Source of the DNA: Pontibacter ramchanderi
GTDB lineage: Bacteria; Bacteroidota; Bacteroidia; Cytophagales; Hymenobacteraceae
DNA length: 64,000 nucleotides
Assembly (NCBI RefSeq): GCF_002846395.1
Contig: NZ_PJMU01000001.1
Span: 992,001 to 1,056,000 of the forward strand
Direction of reading: 5' to 3'
Part shown: piece after piece, positions 16,580 to 23,394 of the stretch
Layout: each line of letters starts with the position of its first letter
Numbering within the stretch: the stretch's first letter is position 1
Notes under the pieces: generated by a model
The model's input: the letters and a program-made list of their open reading frames with translations, nothing else
What the model was told of the DNA's origin: nothing
Database searches by the model: none
Made by a program: the position numbers and the translations under genes

Positions 16580-17152
16580 ATGAAAAGAGTATTCTTAATC
16601 CTGTTCGCTTTTGTATCCCTGACGGCATTTACTACCCTGAACTCCGTTTGGACAAACGATGACGCCCACTCACAGCTCGGCTTTACAGTGAAACACCTGG
16701 GCATTGCCGATGTATCGGGCACTTTCAACGACTTTGATGTGAAGATCACATCCACCAAACCTGATTTCAGTGACGCCGTGGTAGAGTTGACTGCCAAAAC
16801 TGCCTCAATCGACACCCGTGTTGATGACAGAGACAACCACCTGAAGAGCCCGGATTTCTTTAATGTAGAGAAATACCCGACGATGGACTTTAAGAGCACC
16901 TCCATTAAGAAAGCTGGCAAAGACAGCTACAAGCTGACTGGTAACCTGACTCTGAACGGTGTAACCAAGCCCGTGACCATGGACATGAAATACAACGGCA
17001 CAGTAGAGAACGCCATGAACAAAAAGCAGACTGCCGGTTTCCAGGTAACAGGTACCATCAAGCGCTCTGACTTTAACCTTGGCAGCGGTTTCCCGGCCCC
17101 AATGATCAGCGACGAAGTGCGCATCAAGGCGGACGGTGAGTTTATCCAGTAA
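16580..17152 (+). CDS. Secreted YceI family protein
   Basis: This 190-residue protein has a signal peptide of about 20 residues (KRVFLILFAFVSLTAFTT) followed by the YceI barrel: VWTNDDAHSQLGFTVKHLGI, LKSPDFFNVEKYPTMDF and IKRSDFNLGSGFPAPMISDEV. It should act in the periplasm as a carrier of an isoprenoid-type lipid. It differs from the copy at 6764-7303 by having this export signal. It sits between an NADP reductase and a DoxX membrane protein in one operon, an association that points to quinone or other lipid-electron-carrier metabolism. The exact ligand is not known. Confidence 0.93.
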   Translation: MKRVFLILFAFVSLTAFTTLNSVWTNDDAHSQLGFTVKHLGIADVSGTFNDFDVKITSTKPDFSDAVVELTAKTASIDTRVDDRDNHLKSPDFFNVEKYPTMDFKSTSIKKAGKDSYKLTGNLTLNGVTKPVTMDMKYNGTVENAMNKKQTAGFQVTGTIKRSDFNLGSGFPAPMISDEVRIKADGEFIQ

Positions 17153-17173
17153 TTTATAAAGGAATAATCAGCC

Positions 17174-17626
17174 ATGAAAAAGCTATTGAACGTGTACCAG
17201 AGCGCGAACAGCATAGATGTGGCGCTTCTGATTACCCGGGTAGGCGTAGCGGCCCTGATGCTTGTGCACGGCTGGCCAAAACTGGAGATGCTTTTCTCGG
17301 ATGGCCCGGTTCAGTTCCCGGCCGTCCTGGGTCTTAGCGCTACAACATCGCTTGCTCTGGCGGTATTCTCTGAAGTGCTTTGCTCGCTGCTAATCCTGGT
17401 TGGTTTGGGCACAAGGCTCGCCACCATCCCCTTGATCATTACCATGCTGGTGGCCGTGTTCCTGGTACATGGGGCGGATCCGTTCGCAAAACAGGAACTG
17501 GGACTGCTATACCTGATGCCTTACATCGCGCTGCTTTTAGCGGGTAGCGGCAGGTACTCCCTGGATCATCTGCTGATGCAAAAGGTGCTTCGCCCGGCTT
17601 ATGTTAGGCCACTTTCTATGCAGTAA
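17174..17626 (+). CDS. DoxX family membrane protein
   Basis: The 150-residue product has four hydrophobic segments and the family opening LITRVGVAALMLVHGWPKL. The third helix region follows GLGTRLATIPLIITML, also typical. DoxX/DoxD-like proteins are inner-membrane proteins linked to quinone-coupled oxidoreductase systems and to oxidative stress response, but no catalytic activity can be read from sequence. It begins 21 bases after the YceI gene and ends just before a strong hairpin at 17642-17680, so it closes that operon. A second DoxX gene is at 37991-38452. Confidence 0.9.
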   Translation: MKKLLNVYQSANSIDVALLITRVGVAALMLVHGWPKLEMLFSDGPVQFPAVLGLSATTSLALAVFSEVLCSLLILVGLGTRLATIPLIITMLVAVFLVHGADPFAKQELGLLYLMPYIALLLAGSGRYSLDHLLMQKVLRPAYVRPLSMQ

Positions 17627-17641
17627 AAATGATCTTTTAAT

Positions 17642-17680
17642 AGGTGCTTCCGGGATACACCCTTCCTGGAAGCACCTTTA
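17642..17680 (+). terminator. Rho-independent terminator after DoxX
   Basis: AGGTGCTTCC (17642-17651) pairs with GGAAGCACCT (17668-17677), and four more pairs including one G-U extend the stem inward. The stem runs into TTTA. It closes the reductase-YceI-DoxX operon and separates it from the next gene. Confidence 0.75.
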
Positions 17681-17695
17681 CTAATACAAGCTGTT

Positions 17696-18577
17696 ATGAA
17701 ACGAAAACAGTTTATTAAAACCCTTTTAACAGGAGTAGCAGGGATGACCACACTATCCGCTTTCAATCGATTTACAGATAACCTGAGTGAGCAGGAGCAA
17801 CTGATGCCGGTTCTTTTTATCGGCCACGGCTCGCCCATGAACGGCATCCTGGACAATGAATTCAGCCAGAAGTGGACGCAACTGGCCAAAGATATTCCGA
17901 CACCCAAAGCTGTGCTGGTGGTATCGGCTCACTGGCTGAGCAAAGGCACCCGCATCACGGCCATGAATTTCCCAAAAACCATCCATGATTTCGGTGGCTT
18001 CCCGCAGGAGCTGTTCAATGTGCAGTACAAGGCACCGGGCAGCCCGGAGTTGGCCAGGGAAACGGCTTCTATCATTAAATCCACGGCGGTGGAGCTCGAC
18101 CACGACTGGGGGCTTGACCACGGTGCCTGGACCATCATTAGGCACATGTACCCGGAGGCGAACATACCCGTGCTGCAGCTGAGTATCGACTACACCAAAG
18201 GACCGCAGTATCATTACGACCTGTCGAAGGAACTGGCCAGCCTGCGCAAAAAAGGCGTATTGATCGTGGGCAGCGGCAACATGGTGCACAACCTGCGCAT
18301 GGTGGCCTGGGACAGGCTCAACGATGCGGAATACGGCTTTGACTGGGCCGTGCAGATGAACACTACGTTCAAAGACCTCATCCGCAACGGACAGCACGAC
18401 AAGCTGATCAGGTATGAGCAACTGGGCCGCGAAGCCATGCTGGCTATACCTACGCCGGAGCACTACTGGCCGCTGCTCTATACCCTGGGCCTGAAAGGAA
18501 GCAAGGACGATGTTTCTTTCTTCAACGACAAAGTAGTAGGCGGCTCTCTGACCATGACCTCGGTGATGATCGGGTAA
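17696..18577 (+). CDS. LigB-type extradiol dioxygenase, 4,5-DOPA dioxygenase (YgiD) family
   Basis: The 293-residue protein matches the class III extradiol ring-cleavage (LigB) family, DODA/YgiD branch. Candidate zinc/iron ligands are the histidines in LFIGHGSPMN, VVSAHWLS and SGNMVHNL, with LDHGAWTII as another conserved segment. The family opens catechol-type rings. Unlike YgiD, it carries an N-terminal hydrophobic leader of about 25 residues (KRKQFIKTLLTGVAGMTTL), which looks like an export signal without a twin arginine. Periplasmic location is therefore possible. It is followed after about 40 bases by an esterase on the same strand. Confidence 0.9.
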   Translation: MKRKQFIKTLLTGVAGMTTLSAFNRFTDNLSEQEQLMPVLFIGHGSPMNGILDNEFSQKWTQLAKDIPTPKAVLVVSAHWLSKGTRITAMNFPKTIHDFGGFPQELFNVQYKAPGSPELARETASIIKSTAVELDHDWGLDHGAWTIIRHMYPEANIPVLQLSIDYTKGPQYHYDLSKELASLRKKGVLIVGSGNMVHNLRMVAWDRLNDAEYGFDWAVQMNTTFKDLIRNGQHDKLIRYEQLGREAMLAIPTPEHYWPLLYTLGLKGSKDDVSFFNDKVVGGSLTMTSVMIG

Positions 18578-18619
18578 GGCTTGTGCTTACCTGCTCCCCT
18601 TATACCTAAACGATATACA

Positions 18620-19279
18620 ATGGCAACGATAGAATCGATAAAAAATGACCTCTCGCTCCCCTACCTGGAGCGACCAGCCAGCAGCACAGCCAAACAGCCA
18701 AAGGCCCTGGTCCTGCTCCACGGCGTGGGCAGCAATGAGCAGGACATGTTTCAACTGGCTCCCTATCTCCCGGAAGACTTCACGGTGATCTCACCACGAG
18801 GTCCGTTTGTGCTTGGAGCGGGTCGTTACGCCTGGTATGAAGTAGATTTCTCTTCGGGCAAGCCCCAGATCAATGCAACGCAGGAGGCCAAAAGCAGAGA
18901 GGACATTCAGCACTTCATCCGTCAGGTGAAAGAAAAGTACAACCTGGACACTGTATACCTGGGTGGCTTTAGCCAGGGCGCTATCATGAGTTTCAGCATT
19001 GGTCTGACACAGCCGGAGCTAGTGGCAGGTATAGTGGGGTTCAGCGGCAGAATTTTGCAGGAAATCAGACCGCTGTTGCAGCCCAATGAGGCATTAAAGC
19101 AACTCCGGGTATTTATCTCGCATGGCACACAGGACGGTACCCTGCCCGTGCACTATGCCCGTGAGGCGAAGGAGTATCTGGAAAAAGCAGGCGTGCAGTT
19201 AACCTACCACGAACAGGATATGGGGCACCAGATCAGCGGGGAGGCAATAACAAAAGTGGCAGACTGGCTACAGGTATAG
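18620..19279 (+). CDS. Alpha/beta hydrolase, phospholipase/carboxylesterase family (MhqD-like)
   Basis: This 219-residue cytosolic protein has the phospholipase/carboxylesterase pattern: LVLLHGVGSNEQDMF forms the oxyanion region, GGFSQGAIMS holds the nucleophile Ser118, SHGTQDGTLPV the acid Asp172 and DMGHQIS the base His203. B. subtilis MhqD, a member of this family, is co-transcribed with the dioxygenase MhqO in a quinone-resistance operon, and MhqO-like genes are nearby here. The ATG at 18620 is used; the frame extends 13 codons further upstream into the spacer, without conserved sequence. It is probably co-transcribed with the LigB-type dioxygenase. Confidence 0.9.
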   Translation: MATIESIKNDLSLPYLERPASSTAKQPKALVLLHGVGSNEQDMFQLAPYLPEDFTVISPRGPFVLGAGRYAWYEVDFSSGKPQINATQEAKSREDIQHFIRQVKEKYNLDTVYLGGFSQGAIMSFSIGLTQPELVAGIVGFSGRILQEIRPLLQPNEALKQLRVFISHGTQDGTLPVHYAREAKEYLEKAGVQLTYHEQDMGHQISGEAITKVADWLQV

Positions 19280-19319
19280 CCGGCTATATAAATTCTTGCA
19301 AAACGTTTGAAGCCCCTGA

Positions 19320-19387
19320 ACTAAGTGTGGACTAAGGTCCATCTACAGGCATGTCCCTGTCTGTAACGGAATCCGTTTGCCCTTAGT
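19320..19387 (+). other. Cloverleaf-like structured intergenic segment
   Basis: An outer stem ACTAAG/CTTAGT (19320-19325 with 19382-19387) encloses three hairpins in a row: TGGAC/GTCCA (19328-19341, loop TAAG), ACAGG/CCTGT (19345-19360, six-base loop) and AACGG/CCGTT (19365-19377, loop AAT). All stems are perfect. It has no tRNA consensus loops, so it is not a tRNA. It may be a structured RNA, part of a mobile-element end, or chance. Confidence 0.45.
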
Positions 19388-19390
19388 GGC

Positions 19391-19455
19391 GTATACAACA
19401 CAGTTCCTCCTGGTCTCCTCTATAGGGGGTGGCCAGGAGGAATTGTGTTGTATAC
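19391..19455. repeat. Long hairpin with 25-bp arms
   Basis: Arm 19391-19415 pairs with 19431-19455 over 25 positions; both are bounded by GTATAC. The only two differences between the arms are G-U compatible on the plus-strand RNA, so the RNA stem is unbroken. The 15-base loop (CTATAGGGG inside) can pair further. No T run follows, so it is not a standard terminator. The spacer 19280-19663 holds only this, the cloverleaf segment and the promoter of the next gene. Confidence 0.8.
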
Positions 19456-19663
19456 TCTTTGGGGTTTTAACGTTTGCCCTGTAGTAACCACCTGCGCTTT
19501 ATCAAAGTATCTGTTAAAGCGCACTGGCCCCGGCAACCGCCCTGCGCATTAGCCCTGAACCGGTGAAAAGCCTTACCTTTGTAAGGGCCCGGTTGAGCGG
19601 GACGGAACATAAAGTACGGGTGCCCATTTTGACTGATGTGGCATGCCAAATACCTGAAAATCT

Positions 19664-19960
19664 ATGAGCGCTAGCAAGAAATGTCCAAATTGCGGTCAGT
19701 GGTCTCGCTGGAACCAGAACCCAACCGATAGGTGCGAGCACTGCCAGAGCATCCTCGACCCGGTGGCGGTCGCACGTCAGCAAGCCCGCGAAGAACGTCG
19801 GAAAGAGGAAGAGGAGCGCTTTTCCATCAAGCTGATCGAGGTAGATCCGGAGGACCCCTGGTATACCCGGTTTTTCAAGCGCATCGGGCTTGGCCTGCAA
19901 ATCGCCTTCGTGTCCGTCATCTCTTTTATTCTATGGCTGATCGCGTTGCTGGCCGGCTAA
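19664..19960 (+). CDS. Small zinc-ribbon protein with C-terminal membrane helix
   Basis: The 98-residue protein has an N-terminal zinc ribbon, CPNCGQWSRW...CEHCQ, with four cysteines as two C-x2-C pairs around residues 7-29. A charged, arginine/glutamate-rich coiled stretch (ARQQAREERRKEEEERF) follows, and one hydrophobic helix ends the protein (IAFVSVISFILWLIALLAG). This suggests a tail-anchored inner-membrane protein with the ribbon in the cytosol. The function is unknown. Its end overlaps the start of the next gene by 28 bases, so the two are almost certainly translationally coupled. Confidence 0.85.
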   Translation: MSASKKCPNCGQWSRWNQNPTDRCEHCQSILDPVAVARQQAREERRKEEEERFSIKLIEVDPEDPWYTRFFKRIGLGLQIAFVSVISFILWLIALLAG

Positions 19961-20304
19961 AATGGGAAACCCTCAGCCCTTTGTTCTGGGCACTGACGGC
20001 CGTATACCTGGGGCATGTCGCCTGGCGTTGGCTTGATTTGCCCCGGCCCCGGTGGGTGCAGCACTACCTCGACGATCTACTCTGCCTGCCCCTCGTGCTC
20101 ACGGTCACTCTCTTCGTGCTCCGCTATTTCTACGGCACTCAACTGCGCCTTTCCAGGTACCAGATGGCATTTGCGGTAATCTACTTTTCGCTGGCCTTCG
20201 AGGTCTTTTTCCCTAAGTTCATGCCCCGCTATACCTCCGATTGGCTGGACGCTGCCCTCTACGCTGTCGGAGGTTTTATCTTTTACCGGTTCCTGAACAA
20301 GTAG
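19933..20304 (+). CDS. Small polytopic membrane protein of unknown function
   Basis: The 123-residue product, starting MADRVAGRLKW at an ATG inside the end of the zinc-ribbon gene, has three or four hydrophobic segments (PLFWALTAVYLGHVAW, LCLPLVLTVTLFVLRYFYG, MAFAVIYFSLAFEVFFPKF and LYAVGGFIFYRFL). The motif LDDLLCLPL and the RYTSDWLDAALYAVGG end are shared with a common family of short Cytophagales membrane proteins, but I can give no function. The open frame runs further upstream to 19732, but that part is the shadow of the zinc-ribbon gene. It is convergent with the DUF5690 gene 40 bases away. Confidence 0.8.
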   Translation: MADRVAGRLKWETLSPLFWALTAVYLGHVAWRWLDLPRPRWVQHYLDDLLCLPLVLTVTLFVLRYFYGTQLRLSRYQMAFAVIYFSLAFEVFFPKFMPRYTSDWLDAALYAVGGFIFYRFLNK

Positions 20305-20344
20305 GAGACTTCTATACCTGGTTTAGGGCTCGGTTGGAGGGCAG

Positions 20345-21637
20345 CTATACCTGCACAGTGGCGGCAGCGCTTGCTTCGCGGGCTTGCATCCGCTCATATT
20401 TTTTCCCGAAGTACACCATCGAGAAAGCGGTCAGCAGTATGCCGATTGCCGAGAGCCACATGACACTGTTCGAAAAGAAAGTGACCCAGTTAAGCTGCAC
20501 CTGAAAGATCTCTTTGCTGAACAGCACCCCAACACTTCCCACATACCCGAACGAATCGGCCAGGTAAATGAGAAAGCCGACATTGCCGGTATACCTGAAC
20601 GCCGAGATGAGGCGGTCGAAGAAAACGGCATTGAACGGGATGTAGACCATGTACAACCCCAGGCCTACCAGCATCATCCACCACACCGGATCGAATGACT
20701 GTGCGGCGAAAAGCGCTGTAGAAATGCCGGCTATTGCAAAACCAGCCAGAATGAAGATATGAGCCGTTTGCAGGGCCCTGAAGTTATTTTTGATCAGCAC
20801 CATGCTGCCGATCAGCACCAGGATGATCAGCGTGATGGGCGTTTCCGTTTTCGAAAAGATGGCTGGCTGGTCAAAATAGCCTAGCTCTTTCCACATTTCA
20901 GCCCCGAAATTGTCGCGAATATCCCGGAAGATGGTCGCAAAGCAATAGATGAGCACACAGGCCACAATGCCAGCGAGAAACTCCCTTAAAAACCGCTTCC
21001 GATCTACTTCTGTCATAGGTGCCCGCTCTGTCCTCAATTGAACATCCTCTCGACTGGGTGGTGGAATCCGCTCCATCAGGAAAACAAACAGCAGGAGCGG
21101 CCCGGCAAAGACCAGCCCGGTATAAAAAGGCACCCAAAACTCCGAAACACCGAATTCAACCATCAACCAGGCCCCCACCGACTTGACAAAACCGGAAGCG
21201 AAGATGAAGCTCACCGCCAGGGTGGCCCCAATAAAATCGGTGCTCCGCCTACCCTCCACATACGAAAAAACCACACCCCAGAGCATACCCAGCGGGAAAC
21301 CGTTGATGAACAGAAAAGCAATGTTGTATGGCGGCGGTACCAGCGCGAAAAAAAGCCAGCTGAGCCAGGCTATACCTGTCAGGAGCAGAATCACGGCGCC
21401 CCGGCCGGTTCTTTTGAGTTCCGAGATGTATTTGATGCCGTAGAACTTGGCTAGCAGGTAACCCAGCACCTGGCTGATGACCAGAATCGTCTTGTAGCTA
21501 TACCCGGCAATCTCGATGCCGTCGAAAGTGGCCACCGTAAAGGATTTCCGGAAACCGAAGATCATGGTATAGGCAAAGAAAACCACGATGGCCGCGTACA
21601 GCCCCACTTTGATCTGGCTACTGTTTTTGTTTATCAT
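20345..21637 (-). CDS. DUF5690 family membrane protein (MFS-like)
   Basis: This 430-residue protein has about 12 hydrophobic segments. It matches the DUF5690 pattern seen across Bacteroidota: YAAIVVFFAYTMIFGFRKSFT at the start, GYSYKTILVISQVLGYLLAKFYGIK, and GFPLGMLWGVVFSYVEGRR. The layout resembles a major facilitator with a long central loop (residues 195-215). Transport is likely but the substrate is unknown. It has no co-oriented neighbours: the small membrane gene at 19933 ends 40 bases away in the opposite direction, and the gene at 21808 is divergent. The ATG at 21637 begins a plausible short cytosolic leader. Confidence 0.85.
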   Translation of the reverse strand: MINKNSSQIKVGLYAAIVVFFAYTMIFGFRKSFTVATFDGIEIAGYSYKTILVISQVLGYLLAKFYGIKYISELKRTGRGAVILLLTGIAWLSWLFFALVPPPYNIAFLFINGFPLGMLWGVVFSYVEGRRSTDFIGATLAVSFIFASGFVKSVGAWLMVEFGVSEFWVPFYTGLVFAGPLLLFVFLMERIPPPSREDVQLRTERAPMTEVDRKRFLREFLAGIVACVLIYCFATIFRDIRDNFGAEMWKELGYFDQPAIFSKTETPITLIILVLIGSMVLIKNNFRALQTAHIFILAGFAIAGISTALFAAQSFDPVWWMMLVGLGLYMVYIPFNAVFFDRLISAFRYTGNVGFLIYLADSFGYVGSVGVLFSKEIFQVQLNWVTFFSNSVMWLSAIGILLTAFSMVYFGKKYERMQAREASAAATVQV

Positions 21638-21745
21638 AGTTTCTGCTGAGCTAGGTTTTGGGGTTAGTTGCTTTCTATCCTCCTAGAAATGTAATCATTC
21701 AAGATGAAAAATCCCGCGTGCGCTGTGATAAATGTACGTCAGCCT

Positions 21746-21753
21746 TAATTTTG
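21746..21753 (+). promoter_or_regulatory. Bacteroidota -7 box TAATTTTG
   Basis: TAATTTTG matches TAnnTTTG exactly. It lies downstream of the first in-frame start codon (TTG at 21658) of the next gene, and so argues for a later start, near the TTG at 21808. Confidence 0.5.
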
Positions 21754-21807
21754 TTAACTTGCCGGGCAGGATATACCTGGCAGCAAACGCGTCAAGAAAA
21801 CAAGGAA

Positions 21808-22278
21808 TTGAACAACCAGATCAGAAACCAGATCAGAGCCATTGCGCTTTACCAGATTATCGGCGGCATTTTAGGTATAGCCCTCACCCTTTGGGTGCTA
21901 TTCAGCGGCGAGATGGTCATCGACCAATCAGCCTTGCGCATCAGCCTCTTTGCCGGTGGCCTCTACATCTTCTCCATTCTGTGCGGGCGCATGTTGTTCC
22001 GCAACCAGAAACGCGGACTGGTACTCTCCCTCATCAACCAGGTGCTGCAGGTGGTGTACTTCTCATTCGGAGCCTATGCCTTCCAGTATGTGGCGGGTCT
22101 GCGCGTCGGAGCTGGCGTGGACATGGTGGCAGGCTGGGTCTTTAAGTTCAGGTTGGCCCTTTCCTCTTTCCACTTCAGCATCGGCAGCGATACTGGCCAG
22201 AAGTTCATCGGTGTCAACCTCGTGGCGTTGTTCCTGATCTTCTGGATAGAGCGGCTGCTGGAAAAGACCTCCAGATAG
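21808..22278 (+). CDS. Polytopic membrane protein of unknown function
   Basis: With the TTG start at 21808 the protein has 156 residues and four hydrophobic stretches (ALYQIIGGILGIALTLWVLF, ISLFAGGLYIFSILCG, LINQVLQVVYFSFGAYAFQYV and FIGVNLVALFLIFWIERLL). The frame is open back to a TTG at 21658, but a -7 box at 21746-21753 places the transcript start after that point, and the sequence upstream of 21808 lacks protein-like character. No ATG exists near the conserved-looking start, so the initiation codon is uncertain. I do not recognise the family. It is divergent from the DUF5690 gene. Confidence 0.65.
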   Translation: MNNQIRNQIRAIALYQIIGGILGIALTLWVLFSGEMVIDQSALRISLFAGGLYIFSILCGRMLFRNQKRGLVLSLINQVLQVVYFSFGAYAFQYVAGLRVGAGVDMVAGWVFKFRLALSSFHFSIGSDTGQKFIGVNLVALFLIFWIERLLEKTSR

Positions 22279-22439
22279 TGTGCCTGACAAAGGAATATTA
22301 GACACAGGACAAAGAACTTTTTAAGTTGAGGCATTCTGACTCTCAGCTTCACACATGCAGCAGGTATAGGTATAGTTAGCAACAGTGCAATAAGATTATA
22401 AAGCATTGTTCTTATTTTGATACCCATCATTTAAGTAAA

Positions 22440-22688
22440 ATGAAAATCTATAAAGCTTTATTCTGGATTGCACTGATTGTTGGTATCACCATATTTTCAA
22501 TTGGTGCATATTTGAAATTCACAAATCAAGCTTCTAACGGGTTGACTGCTGGTAGATTTGGAGATATCCATCATGAAAGAATAACAGGATTTAGCGGAAT
22601 GTTTCTGGGGGTTATGTTTATAGTGTTATCAATCTGGACCTACAGGATGTATAAAGAAGAAAAAGAGAAATTTGATAAAATGGACTAA
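22440..22688 (+). CDS. Small two-helix membrane protein
   Basis: The 82-residue protein has one N-terminal helix (ALFWIALIVGITIFSIGAYL), a short polar loop with ERITGFSG, a second helix (GMFLGVMFIVLSIWTYRMY) and a lysine-rich tail. Codon use is clearly more AT-rich than in neighbouring genes, which hints at recent acquisition. No family is recognised. It is followed within about 30 bases by a strong terminator, which supports it as a real transcribed gene. Confidence 0.7.
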   Translation: MKIYKALFWIALIVGITIFSIGAYLKFTNQASNGLTAGRFGDIHHERITGFSGMFLGVMFIVLSIWTYRMYKEEKEKFDKMD

Positions 22689-22719
22689 ATAATCGTTGCA
22701 AATTGCTTTACGCTCAAGC

Positions 22720-22759
22720 AAAAAGAAAGCCCCGGCCGTTTGGCCGGGGCTTTCTTTTT
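22720..22759. terminator. Strong bidirectional terminator
   Basis: An 18-bp perfect stem (22720-22737 with 22742-22759), GC core GCCCCGGCC/GGCCGGGGC, loop GTTT, flanked by A and T runs on both sides. An almost identical hairpin occurs at 31241-31275, on the other side of the twin propeller genes. Confidence 0.92.
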
Positions 22760-23394
22760 GTAGCACCCGTACTACAGCTAGATCGGTTGGAAATTCATAC
22801 CTATACATTTGAATCGGTTCTGGGAATACCGTAGCAGTAACCTATGTTATTATTGAGTTACAATTATCCCCTATATTACTATAAAAAGTATACCGCTCTG
22901 ACTATATTAGCTATCCTCCTATCCACAACACAATTATAAGCAGCATAATCAGAATTTGACTATAACTGTCTTTATCCCTTCTATCTCCCCTTGATTTTGT
23001 TCCTCTTAAAGCTCAATCCATTATCATTCACTAAATAATATTATATATTATAAAGAAATAATATCAAAATTCAACAAGTAGTCGTAAAACTATTTATATA
23101 GAATGTGCCCTTCACTTACTAACTAATCAGCAGCCCTAATATCCCCGCCCATGCCTCCGATGCTCACTGGCCCGGAGGAAGAAATTGATTTTCAAGAGAT
23201 ACTCACAATCAACCAAATGCTTTAAAACAAGATTTAATTATGCTTATGCTGTTTGATCTCTTTTGATTATAGGCACAGTGTTTTAAACTGTGAAAGTTAT
23301 CGTGCAATAATGACACAGGCTACCACTTAGCCTACAACGTACAGATTCGGCTGCATCACCTTATCAAGCTTCAATTATTTTAACATTCCCAGCT
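22760..23394. other. Long AT-rich spacer upstream of the first propeller gene
   Basis: About 635 bases without a supported gene and clearly richer in A and T than the surroundings, for example around 23030-23070 (AATAATATTATATATTATAA). CACAGT and ACTGTG at 23274-23292 form an inverted repeat with a seven-base spacer about 100 bases before the gene start, a possible operator. No exact TAnnTTTG box was found close to the start. Confidence 0.6.

Noticed and set aside
19320..19387. A tRNA gene, because of the cloverleaf shape
   Set aside because: Stem lengths, loop sizes and the missing TTC loop and CCA-type acceptor do not fit any tRNA.
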